Origin: Variovorax boronicumulans
GTDB lineage: Bacteria; Pseudomonadota; Gammaproteobacteria; Burkholderiales; Burkholderiaceae_C
Assembly (NCBI RefSeq): GCF_019352895.1
Contig: NZ_JAAAFX010000009.1
Coordinates: 202,754 to 266,753, forward strand
Reading direction: 5' to 3'
Length of the DNA: 64,000 bases
Under the pieces are notes generated by a model. That model was not told the origin of the DNA. It ran no database searches and saw only the letters and a program-made list of their open reading frames with translations. Shown here piece after piece: positions 50,158 to 58,723 of the stretch (its first letter is position 1; every line of letters starts with the position of its first letter). The translations under genes were made by a program, and so were the position numbers.

Positions 50158-50553
50158 TCAGCGTGTGGGCGCCGGAATCGGCGTCACCGTCTCGCGGATC
50201 ACACCGCCCCCCATCACGCTGCCCTCGGTCGCCGAAGCGCCCGTGCCCCTAATCCGCGCTTCGCAATCGGCGCGGTCCGCCACCGGCTGCAACTGGCAGC
50301 GCTCGAGCGCGTTCTGGTCGTAGGTGCTCGGCGAGGCGCTGGTCAGCCCGTTGCGTTGCGCTTCCTGCTTGGCCGCACCGGCTTCCCTCAGGCAGGCCGC
50401 ACGGTCCTGCTGCACGCCGTCGCAGGTGGCGCGTTCGCGCTGCATGCGGGCGTCGGTGCCGGGCGCTGCGCTTTGCGCGAAGGCGGCCGGCGCGCCGGCC
50501 AGGGCGCCGGCGGCGCACAGGGAAAGAGCGAGGGAACGGACAGAGATCTTCAT
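50158..50553 (-). CDS. Small secreted hypothetical protein
   Basis: 131 residues; ATG 50553 with AAGGAG upstream. Clear signal peptide (LALSLCAAGALAGAPAAFAQ). The mature part is short, with four Cys (ATCDG, AACLR, ERCQL, DCEAR), spaced so that two disulfides are likely, and a Gly/Thr/Pro-rich tail. Common small periplasmic protein type in Comamonadaceae; no known function. Confidence 0.8.
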   Translation of the reverse strand: MKISVRSLALSLCAAGALAGAPAAFAQSAAPGTDARMQRERATCDGVQQDRAACLREAGAAKQEAQRNGLTSASPSTYDQNALERCQLQPVADRADCEARIRGTGASATEGSVMGGGVIRETVTPIPAPTR

Positions 50554-50696
50554 GGTGCAACTCCTTGATGAGACGGCCACGCCGGTGAATCCGGGGTGCC
50601 AGGGCAAGCCACTGTGGTCCCCGGGCGCGGCGCCGCTGCGGGACGGCATGGCGAAGTGCCGGGCGTGTCGCCGTCAATCGCTGTCGGACGGGTCTT

Positions 50697-50975
50697 TCAT
50701 CCCGCGGCCTTGCCGTCGCTGGCCGACGCCGCATCCTGCGTCTTGAACAGGCCGCGCACATTGGTGGCGGCCAGGCCGGCCTGCAAGGCGATCAGCGCCC
50801 AGGCCTGGGTATGCAGGCCCCAGGCCACCCAGAGCGCGTTGCTCAGCAGGAAGCACCAGAAGCCGATGTTGCGGCGGTGCTTGGCGTTCGAGCCCATGAG
50901 CCAGGCCGCGCCCAGCGAGGCGACCATCGCGGGCCATTGGACAAGGTCCAGCCATTCGGCGGAGAAGATCGGCAT
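50697..50975 (-). CDS. Small three-helix membrane protein
   Basis: 92 residues; ATG 50975. Three predicted transmembrane helices: WPAMVASLGAAWLMGS, NIGFWCFLLSNALWVAWG, and ALIALQAGLAATNVRG. The GF..xSNxxWxxWG...NxRG pattern resembles small YgjV/SemiSWEET-like three-helix families; substrate unknown. Divergent from the phytochrome gene across 172 bases with no strong promoter motif. Confidence 0.75.
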   Translation of the reverse strand: MPIFSAEWLDLVQWPAMVASLGAAWLMGSNAKHRRNIGFWCFLLSNALWVAWGLHTQAWALIALQAGLAATNVRGLFKTQDAASASDGKAAG

Positions 50976-51147
50976 GGCGATGCTTTCGGGTGTTGCGGGG
51001 GCAGGCCATCCTAGGGCGCGCCGCGTGCCTTCACGCCTGCGGGGGCGCAATTGTGGCGATTGGCCGACAAGACCAGCCGGTCTTCGCAGGCATCATGCAA
51101 GCCGCCAAAACCGGCAGGCTGCATCGCGGCATCTTTTCTTCCACCGC

Positions 51148-53418
51148 ATGGCTGACCACGCTTCCTTCCCCGCTGCGATCGCTGACCCGGCCACGATGCC
51201 GGACCTTCTCTCGTCCTGCCATGTGGAGCCGATACGGGTGCCCGGCGCGGTGCAGCCGCACGGCCGCCTGCTGGTGCTCGACCCGGCGACCCGGCGCCCG
51301 GTGGCCCGCAGCGAGAACTGGCCGCCCGACGCCGTGCCGTCGGCCGTGCACGCGCTCGATGCCTTGGCGTGGCCCGAGCTGCCGCCCGGCGCGGCGCCGA
51401 CCTCGCTCGGCGTCTGGGCGCTGGACGGCGGCCGCTGGGACGTCTCGGGCCACCGGACCGAGCGGCACCTGCTGCTCGAGTTCGAGCCGGCGCAACCGAC
51501 CGAGGGCAACGAAGCCCCGATCTACTCGCTGACGCGGGTCTTCCTGCCCTGCCTGCAGGACGCCGAGTCGGTGCAGGCGCTGACGCAGCTGGTGGCGGCC
51601 GAGATGAAGCGCCTGACCGGCTTCGGCCGCTGCCTGGTCTACCGTTTCGACGAGGCGGGCCACGGCGAGGTGCTGGCCGAGGCCATCGACGCCGGCTACG
51701 ACAGCTATGCCGGCCACCATTTCCCGGCCGGCGACATCCCGCAGCAGGCGCGCGCCCTGTACGTGCTCAACCAGTTCCGCCTGATCGCCGATGCCAACTA
51801 CATCCCGGTCCCGCTGCGCATCGAGGACGGCGCGCTGAGCGCCGCCGACATCGACCTGTCGCAGGCGCAGTTGCGCAGCGTGTCGCCGATCCACCTCGAG
51901 TACATGCGCAACATGGGCACGCTGGCGTCCATGTCGGTCTCGATCGTCATCGACGGCAAGCTCTGGGGACTGATCTCCTGCCACGACCACGCGCCACGCT
52001 TCATCGGCATGTCGACGCGGCTGGCCTGCGAGCACCTGGGGCAGCTGCTCGCGCTGCAGATCCGGTCGAAGGAGGCCAATCGCCTGGTCGCCGAGCGGCT
52101 GGCGCTGCGCCAGCTGACCCTGCAGATCGTCGCGCACCTGGCCGACAGCGACGCCACCCTCCAGCGCCTGGTGCTGGAGCCCTCGCTGATGCTGCGCGTC
52201 GCGCGGGCCACGGGGGCCGCGGTGGTGCGCGACGATGCGGTCTGGAGCGTCGGCGACGTGCCGTCCGACGCCGACGTCCAGGGCCTGGCGCAGTGGATCG
52301 CCGGCCTCGGCCAGGATGTCTATCACAGCGACACGCTGGCCCGGCACTACGCGCCCGCGGCCAGCCTCCCGTTCACCGCGGCCGGCGTGCTGGCGGTGTC
52401 GATCTCGCAGGTGCACCGTCACCTGATCCTGTGGTTCCGGCCGGAGATCGTCAAGACCGTGACCTGGGCCGGCAACCCGCGCAAGAACGCGATTGCCGAA
52501 GACGGGCGCATCCACCCGCGCAAGAGCTTCGAGGGCTGGCAGGAGCGCATCCGCGGCAGCGCCGCAGCCTGGTCCGATGCCGAGATCGGTGCCGTCGGCG
52601 AGCTGCGGCAGGCGCTGATCGGCATCGTGCTGCGGCGCGCCGAGGAACTCGCGGAGGTGGCGCATGAACTGACCCGTGTGAACAAGGAACTCGAAGCCTT
52701 CTCGTACACGGTGTCGCACGACCTGCGGGCCCCGATGCGCCACATCGCCGGCTATGTCGACCTGGTGGTCGACTCGGAAGGCAAGGCGCTGTCGCCGCGC
52801 GCACTGCGCTACATGGCCAACGTCAAGGACGCCGCCTCGTTCGCCGGCCAGCTGGTCGATGCCTTGCTGGACTTCTCGCGCATGGGGCGCGCCGCGCTCA
52901 AGCAGCGTGCGGTCGACACGCAGCTGCTGGTCGGCGACCTGGTGCGCGAGCTCTCGCGCCAGGAGCCGCCGGGCCGGCAGGTCGAATGGGTGCTGGATGC
53001 GCACTATCCGGCGATCCATGCCGATCCGCTGCTGCTGCAGGTGGCGGCCCGCAACCTGCTGGGCAATGCGCTGAAGTACTCGCGCGGCCGCGACCCCGCG
53101 CGCATCGCCGTGCGGGCCGTCAGCACCGAGGCGGGCGACGGCCTGGAGGTCGAGGACAACGGCGTCGGCTTCCAGATGCAGTACGTGGGCAAGCTCTTCG
53201 GCGTGTTCCAGCGCCTGCACCAGGCCGAGGAATTCGAAGGCACGGGCATCGGCCTGGCCAACGTCAAGCGCATCGTCGAACGCCACGGCGGCACGGTCTG
53301 GGCCGAGGGCGAGCCGGGCGTCGGCGCCCGCTTCGGCTTCGTGCTGCCCCGGCGCGAGGACCTCCCCGACCCGAACCCGACCGACACCCTTCCAACCCCC
53401 CCGCACGGAACCCTGTGA
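51148..53418 (+). CDS. bphP: Bacteriophytochrome histidine kinase
   Basis: 756 residues: PAS-GAF-PHY-HisKA-HATPase. Cys24 in SSCHVEPIRVPGAVQPHG is the biliverdin attachment site. The GAF core motif PASDIP reads PAGDIP (about residue 194), and HLEYMRNMGTLASMSVS provides the chromophore-pocket His; the PHY tongue has PRKSF near residue 457. Kinase His524 is in VSHDLRAPMRH, ATP lid GTGIGLANV. Red/far-red light sensing is expected. No heme oxygenase gene for biliverdin synthesis is in the window. It overlaps a response regulator gene (TGATG). Confidence 0.94.
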   Translation: MADHASFPAAIADPATMPDLLSSCHVEPIRVPGAVQPHGRLLVLDPATRRPVARSENWPPDAVPSAVHALDALAWPELPPGAAPTSLGVWALDGGRWDVSGHRTERHLLLEFEPAQPTEGNEAPIYSLTRVFLPCLQDAESVQALTQLVAAEMKRLTGFGRCLVYRFDEAGHGEVLAEAIDAGYDSYAGHHFPAGDIPQQARALYVLNQFRLIADANYIPVPLRIEDGALSAADIDLSQAQLRSVSPIHLEYMRNMGTLASMSVSIVIDGKLWGLISCHDHAPRFIGMSTRLACEHLGQLLALQIRSKEANRLVAERLALRQLTLQIVAHLADSDATLQRLVLEPSLMLRVARATGAAVVRDDAVWSVGDVPSDADVQGLAQWIAGLGQDVYHSDTLARHYAPAASLPFTAAGVLAVSISQVHRHLILWFRPEIVKTVTWAGNPRKNAIAEDGRIHPRKSFEGWQERIRGSAAAWSDAEIGAVGELRQALIGIVLRRAEELAEVAHELTRVNKELEAFSYTVSHDLRAPMRHIAGYVDLVVDSEGKALSPRALRYMANVKDAASFAGQLVDALLDFSRMGRAALKQRAVDTQLLVGDLVRELSRQEPPGRQVEWVLDAHYPAIHADPLLLQVAARNLLGNALKYSRGRDPARIAVRAVSTEAGDGLEVEDNGVGFQMQYVGKLFGVFQRLHQAEEFEGTGIGLANVKRIVERHGGTVWAEGEPGVGARFGFVLPRREDLPDPNPTDTLPTPPHGTL

Positions 53419-53882
53419 TGCTGAAGCCGATCCTTCTCGTCGAAGACGACAAACGAGACCTCGAACTGACCCTGATCGCGCTCGAGCGCAGCCAGCTCGC
53501 CAACGAGGTGGTGATCCAGCGCGATGGCGCAGAGGCGCTCGACTACCTCAAGCGCGAAGGCGAGCACGCCGGCCGCACCGAGGGCAATCCGGCCGTCATC
53601 CTGCTCGACCTGAAGCTGCCCAAGGTCAACGGGCTGGAAGTGCTCGAAGCGGTGCGTGCCGACCCGGCGCTGCGCAGCGTGCCCGTCGTGATGCTGACCT
53701 CGTCGCAGGAAGAGGCGGACGTGCTCAAGAGCTACCAGCTGGGCGTCAACGCCTACGTGGTGAAGCCGGTGGCCTTCGATCGCTTCGTCAGCGCCATCGC
53801 CGACCTGGGCGTCTTCTGGGCCGTGCTGAACGAACCGCCGCCGGGTTCCCTGAAGGCGCTGCGCCACAATGAGCAGCCCTGA
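53418..53882 (+). CDS. Rcp1-type single-domain response regulator
   Basis: 154 residues, receiver only. LLVEDDKRDLELTLIAL, phospho-Asp in ILLDLKLPKVNG, Thr/Ser in VMLTSSQEEAD and Lys in YVVKPV. The extended N-terminal and long insert match Rcp1, the dedicated partner of phytochrome kinases. Start overlaps the phytochrome stop and its end overlaps the next kinase by 14 bases, so it probably relays phosphate between the two kinases. Confidence 0.93.
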   Translation: MLKPILLVEDDKRDLELTLIALERSQLANEVVIQRDGAEALDYLKREGEHAGRTEGNPAVILLDLKLPKVNGLEVLEAVRADPALRSVPVVMLTSSQEEADVLKSYQLGVNAYVVKPVAFDRFVSAIADLGVFWAVLNEPPPGSLKALRHNEQP

Positions 53883-56067
53883 TCCGACGGCGCGCGCCGG
53901 CCATGCGGCCGCGCTGCGCGTGCTGATCCTCGAGGACTCGCGCTTCGACGCCGAGCTGCTGACCGAGACGCTGTCCGAGACCTACACGGGCATCGAGACC
54001 ACGATCGTGCAGCACGAGCAGGCCTTCGTGCAGGCCCTGGCGCGTCATCGCTTCGACGTGATCCTCTCCGACTTCGAACTGCCCGGCTTCTCCGGCGGGC
54101 AGGCGCTGGAACTGGCGCACGCGTCGGCGCCGTCGGTGCCCTTCATCTTCGTCTCCGGCGTGATCGGCGAGGACAACGCGGTCGAGCTGCTCAAGCGCGG
54201 CGCCACCGATTACGTCAGCAAGGGGCGCTTGGCACGCCTGCCGCTGGTGCTGGACCGCGCCTTGAAGGAGGCGGCCGATCGCCGCACGCTGGGCATCGCG
54301 GAGCACCGCTTACGCGATGCGCACGCGGCCGTCGACCGGATCGAGTCGCGCCGGATGGCGCTGATCGAATTGAGCGACCGCATCCGCGACATGGACGACC
54401 CTGTCGAGATCGCCTACGTGGCCGCGCAGACGCTGGCGCAGCAGCTGGGCGTCGACCGGGCCGGCTATGGCGTCGTGGACACCGCGGCCGAAACGATCAC
54501 CATCGAGCGCGACTGGAATGCGCCCGGCGTGCGCAGCCTGGCCGGGGTGCTGCAGTTTCGCGACTACGGCTCCTACATCGAGGATCTCAAGCGCGGCGTG
54601 GTGGTCGCCTTCGCCGATGCACGCGAGGACGACCGCACCCAGGCCACCGCCGCCGCCCTCGAAGCCATCCACGCGCGCGCGGTCGTGAACATGCCGCTGA
54701 CCGAGAACGGCGGCCTGGTCGGCCTGCTCTACCTCAACCATGGCGAGGTGCGCCCCTGGCCCGGCGACGAGCTGGAGTTCGTGCGCGACGTCGGCGACCG
54801 GCTGCGTTCGGCCATCGCGCGGCGCGAGGCGCAGATCGCGTTGACGGCCTTCGCCGCATCGCTCGAACGCCAGGTGGAAGCCCGCGCGGCCGAGCTCGAG
54901 GCGGCCCGGGAGCAGCTGCGGCAGAGCCAGAAGCTCGAGGCGGTGGGCCAGCTCACCGGCGGCCTGGCGCACGACTTCAACAACCTGCTGGCGGCGATCT
55001 CCGGCAGCCTCGAGCTCATGCGCCGGCGCGGGCCGCTGGCCCGTCCGGGCGACCTCGAGCGCTACATCGGCGTGGCGCAGGGCGCCACGCAGCGGGCGGC
55101 GGCCCTGACGCACCGGCTGCTGGCCTTCTCGCGCCGCCAGACGCTCGAGCCCCGGCACCTGGACCTGAACCCGCTGATCCGCGGCATGGAAGACCTGATC
55201 CGCCGCACCGTCGGGCCCGAGATCCGGCTGGACGTCCAGGCCGCGCCGGGCCTGTGGAGCGCGCACGTCGATGCGGGCCAGTTCGAGAATTCGCTGCTCA
55301 ACCTGTGCATCAACGCGCGCGATGCGATGCCCAACGGTGGCCAGCTGGTCATCGAGACGACCAATCTGTCGCTGGACGCGCAGGCTGCCCGCGCTGCCGA
55401 CCTCGCGCCCGGGGCCTACGTGTCCATCTGCGTGCGCGACAACGGCGTCGGCATGTCGGCGGAGGTGGCGCAGCGCGCCTTCGACCCCTTCTTCACCACC
55501 AAGCCGCTGGGCATGGGGACCGGCCTGGGCCTGTCGATGATCTACGGCTTCGCCAAGCAGTCCGGCGGACGCGTCGGCATCCGCTCGACGGTGGGCGAGG
55601 GGACGGCGGTGACCATCGAGCTGCCGCGCAGCGAGGTGCCGGCCGAGGCCCAGGCGGCGCCGCCCCCCGGCATGGAGGCCGCGCCGCGCGCGCCTGCCGG
55701 CGAGACGGTGCTGGTGGTCGACGACGAAGCCGCGCTGCGCATGCTGATCGTGGAGGTCATGCAGGAACTCGGCTACGCCACGCTCGAGGCCGGCAACGGG
55801 GCCGAGGCCCTGCGCTGGCTGCATTCGGGCCGGCAGATCGACCTGCTGATCACCGACGTGGGCCTGCCCGGCGGCATGAACGGCCGCCAGGTGGCCGATG
55901 CCGCGCGCACCGGGCGGCCCCAGCTCAAGGTGCTGTTCATCACCGGCTACGCGGAAAGCGTGGTGCTCGGCCAGGGCTCCTTCGACCGCGACATGCACGT
56001 GATGACCAAGCCCTTCGAGATGCACGCGCTGGCCCGGCGCGTCAAGGACCTGATCGACGGGTCCTGA
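53869..56067 (+). CDS. Hybrid histidine kinase: receiver-GAF-kinase-receiver
   Basis: 732 residues, soluble. Receiver (about 18-130, phospho-Asp in VILSDFELPGF), a GAF domain (about 165-320), coiled-coil-like linker, HisKA with His368 in GGLAHDFNNLLAAISG, HATPase (DNGVGMSAEVAQRAFDPFFTTKP) and a C-terminal receiver (VLVVDDEAALRML, LLITDVGLPGG). The N-terminal receiver suggests it is driven by the phytochrome module upstream. It converges on the cyanophycin synthetase gene 24 bases away. Confidence 0.93.
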   Translation: MSSPDPTARAGHAAALRVLILEDSRFDAELLTETLSETYTGIETTIVQHEQAFVQALARHRFDVILSDFELPGFSGGQALELAHASAPSVPFIFVSGVIGEDNAVELLKRGATDYVSKGRLARLPLVLDRALKEAADRRTLGIAEHRLRDAHAAVDRIESRRMALIELSDRIRDMDDPVEIAYVAAQTLAQQLGVDRAGYGVVDTAAETITIERDWNAPGVRSLAGVLQFRDYGSYIEDLKRGVVVAFADAREDDRTQATAAALEAIHARAVVNMPLTENGGLVGLLYLNHGEVRPWPGDELEFVRDVGDRLRSAIARREAQIALTAFAASLERQVEARAAELEAAREQLRQSQKLEAVGQLTGGLAHDFNNLLAAISGSLELMRRRGPLARPGDLERYIGVAQGATQRAAALTHRLLAFSRRQTLEPRHLDLNPLIRGMEDLIRRTVGPEIRLDVQAAPGLWSAHVDAGQFENSLLNLCINARDAMPNGGQLVIETTNLSLDAQAARAADLAPGAYVSICVRDNGVGMSAEVAQRAFDPFFTTKPLGMGTGLGLSMIYGFAKQSGGRVGIRSTVGEGTAVTIELPRSEVPAEAQAAPPPGMEAAPRAPAGETVLVVDDEAALRMLIVEVMQELGYATLEAGNGAEALRWLHSGRQIDLLITDVGLPGGMNGRQVADAARTGRPQLKVLFITGYAESVVLGQGSFDRDMHVMTKPFEMHALARRVKDLIDGS

Positions 56068-56091
56068 GGCGCGTCGGGTCCGGGTGCGCGC

Positions 56092-58683
56092 CTATTCGGG
56101 CAGCGTCGCCGCGACCCGGCCGGCCGCGATGCGCTGCGCCAGGTGCGCCAGCGCCTCCTCGACCTGGTCGACCAGGATCAGCGAGAGGTCGCCCGGCTGC
56201 AGCATCGCCAGCGCGCGGTCGATGGCCACGAACTCGCCGCGGATCTCCTCCACATGCTGGGTGCGGCGCGCGCCCTGCAGGCCCTGGCGCAGCAGCGCCA
56301 TCACCTCGCCGTCGGCGCGGCCGCGCTGGGCCGCGTCCTGGTAGAGGATCACGTCGTCGAAGGCTTCGCCCAGGATCGCAGTCTGGTCGCGGATGTCGCA
56401 GTCGCGCCGGTCGCCGGCGCCGCTGATCACCACCGAGCGGCGCTGGGCCGGCAGGGTGTCGACCGCGGCCACCAGCGCCTTCATGGCGTCGGTGTTGTGG
56501 CCGTAGTCGGCGATCACGGTGGCGCCGTTGTACTCCATCACGTTGAAGCGGCCCGGCACGCCGGCGGCGTCGTTCATGAAGCTCGACAGCCCGCTGCGGA
56601 TGGTGTCCCAGTCCAGGCCCACGGCCCAGGCCGCGGCCGTGGCGGCCATCACGTTCTCGACCTGGAAGGGCAGGGTGCCGTTGCGGGTGATCGGCACGTC
56701 GCGCAGCGGCACGCGCTCGCGCCACGAGCCCTCGGCCGCGACCAGCGCATCGCCGTCGATGTGCACCGTGCGCTTGCCCTGCGCGCGGTGCGTGGCCATC
56801 ACCGGGTGCTGGCGGTCGACGCTGAAGAAGATCACGCCGCCGGGGCAGCCGGCGGCCATCGCGGCCACGTTGGGGTCGCTGGCGTTGAGCACCGCGTAGC
56901 CGCTGTCGGCCACGTTGCGCACGATCACGCGCTTGAGCACCGCCAGGTCCTCGACCGTGGTGATGTAGTTCAGGCCCAGGTGGTCGCCGCTGCCGATGTT
57001 GGTCACCACCGCCACCTGGCAGCGGTCGAAGCCCAGGCCCTCGCGCAGCACACCGCCGCGCGCGACCTCGAACACGGCCGCGTCGACTTCGGGGTGCAGC
57101 AGCACGTTGCGCGCGCTCTTGGGGCCGCTGCAGTCGCCGCTGTCGGTCTGGCGGCCGTCGACCCACACGCCGTCGGTGTTGGTCATGCCGGTGCGCAGGC
57201 CGCTCGAGGCCAGGATGTGGTTGATCAGCCGCGCGGTGGTGGTCTTGCCGTTGGTGCCGGTGACGGCCACGACCGGGATGCGGCCGTCGTCGCCGTGGGC
57301 GAACAGCGTGTCCATCACCGCCTCGCCGACCGCGCGGCCGCGGCCGAACGAGGGCGAGATGTGCATGCGCAGGCCGGGTGCCGCATTGACCTCGACCACG
57401 CCGCCGTGCTGTTCCTCCAGCGGGCGCAGCACGTTCTCGCAGACCATGTCGACGCCGCAGATGTGCAGGCCGACCATCTGCGCCGCGTCGACCGCGCGCG
57501 CGGCGATCTCGGGGTGCACGGTGTCGGTCACGTCGGTGGCGGTGCCACCGGTCGAGAGGTTCGCGTTGTTGCGCAGCACCACGCGCTGGCCCAGCGCGGG
57601 CACGCTGTCGGGCGTCAGGCCCTGGGCCTCGAGGCGGCCGACCGCGATGTCGTCGAGCCGGATCTTGGTCAGCGAGGTCGCATGACCTTCGCCGCGGCGC
57701 GGGTCGAGGTTGACGGTGTCGACCAGCTGCCGGACGGTGGCGCTGCCGTCGCCGATCACCTGCGGCGGATCGCGCCGCGCGGCGGCCACCAGCCGGTCGC
57801 CCACCACCAGCAGGCGGTAGTCGAAGCCGGGCAGGAATTTCTCGACCATGACTTCGCCGTAGGTCGCGGCCGAGGCATAGGCGGCGTCGAGCTGTTCGCG
57901 GGTCACGATGTTGACCGTCACGCCCTTGCCCTGGTTGCCGTCCTGCGGCTTCACCACCACCGGCAGGCCGATCTCGAGCGCGGCGGCCCAGCCGTCGGCG
58001 GCGTCGCTGACCGGGCGGCCCAGCGGCACCGGCACGCCGGCCGCATTGAGCAGCTGCTTGGTGAGTTCCTTGTCCTGCGCGATGGCCTCGGCCACGCCGC
58101 TGGTGCTGTCGATCTCGGCGGCCTGGATGCGGCGCTGGCGCGAGCCCCAGCCGAACTGCACCAGGCTGCCGCGCGTGAGCCGGCGGTAGGGAATGCCGCG
58201 CGCCACGGCCGCGTCGACGATCGAGCCGGTGCTCGGGCCCAGGCGCTCGGATTCGTCGAGGTCGCGCAGCTCGGCGATCGCAGCCTGCAGGTCGAAGCTG
58301 CCGTCGTCCAGCGCGGCGGCGATCAGCTCCTCGGCCAGCTTCACCGCGCGCCGGCCGACGGCCTCTTCGCAGTACTGCATCACGACCTGGTAGACGCCGT
58401 CTTCGGTGGTGCGCGTGGTGCGGCCGAACACCACGCTGCAGCCCGACTGGGCCTGCAGCGCCATCACGGCGTTCTCGAGCACGTGGGCCAGCGCCAGCGG
58501 CTGGCCCAGCACCATCGGGTGCAGCTCGCCGATGGTCGGGAACAGCGCGCGCAGGCGGGCCTCGAAACCGGGCAGCTGCTCGATCGCGTTCTCGGCGCCG
58601 TGGCAGGCGACAACGGCCTCGATGGCCGTGTGACGGCTCCAGAGATTGGGGCCGCGCAGGGCGCGGATGCGGGTGACTTGCAT
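56092..58683 (-). CDS. cphA: Cyanophycin synthetase
   Basis: 863 residues. It polymerises Asp and Arg into multi-L-arginyl-poly-L-aspartate with ATP. N-terminal domain, central ATP-grasp (VVVKPQDGNQGKGVTV, VEVNAAPGLRMH) and C-terminal Mur-ligase-like domain with an intact P-loop (VTGTNGKTTTARL, about residue 475). Length and both active sites match the bifunctional CphA. It follows cphA' by 40 bases on the same strand. Cytoplasmic granule formation for nitrogen storage is expected; cyanophycinase is not in the window. Confidence 0.96.
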   Translation of the reverse strand: MQVTRIRALRGPNLWSRHTAIEAVVACHGAENAIEQLPGFEARLRALFPTIGELHPMVLGQPLALAHVLENAVMALQAQSGCSVVFGRTTRTTEDGVYQVVMQYCEEAVGRRAVKLAEELIAAALDDGSFDLQAAIAELRDLDESERLGPSTGSIVDAAVARGIPYRRLTRGSLVQFGWGSRQRRIQAAEIDSTSGVAEAIAQDKELTKQLLNAAGVPVPLGRPVSDAADGWAAALEIGLPVVVKPQDGNQGKGVTVNIVTREQLDAAYASAATYGEVMVEKFLPGFDYRLLVVGDRLVAAARRDPPQVIGDGSATVRQLVDTVNLDPRRGEGHATSLTKIRLDDIAVGRLEAQGLTPDSVPALGQRVVLRNNANLSTGGTATDVTDTVHPEIAARAVDAAQMVGLHICGVDMVCENVLRPLEEQHGGVVEVNAAPGLRMHISPSFGRGRAVGEAVMDTLFAHGDDGRIPVVAVTGTNGKTTTARLINHILASSGLRTGMTNTDGVWVDGRQTDSGDCSGPKSARNVLLHPEVDAAVFEVARGGVLREGLGFDRCQVAVVTNIGSGDHLGLNYITTVEDLAVLKRVIVRNVADSGYAVLNASDPNVAAMAAGCPGGVIFFSVDRQHPVMATHRAQGKRTVHIDGDALVAAEGSWRERVPLRDVPITRNGTLPFQVENVMAATAAAWAVGLDWDTIRSGLSSFMNDAAGVPGRFNVMEYNGATVIADYGHNTDAMKALVAAVDTLPAQRRSVVISGAGDRRDCDIRDQTAILGEAFDDVILYQDAAQRGRADGEVMALLRQGLQGARRTQHVEEIRGEFVAIDRALAMLQPGDLSLILVDQVEEALAHLAQRIAAGRVAATLPE

Positions 58684-58723
58684 GGCGGTGAAACCTTTGC
58701 GGCCATCGAAGGCCGTCGATTCA

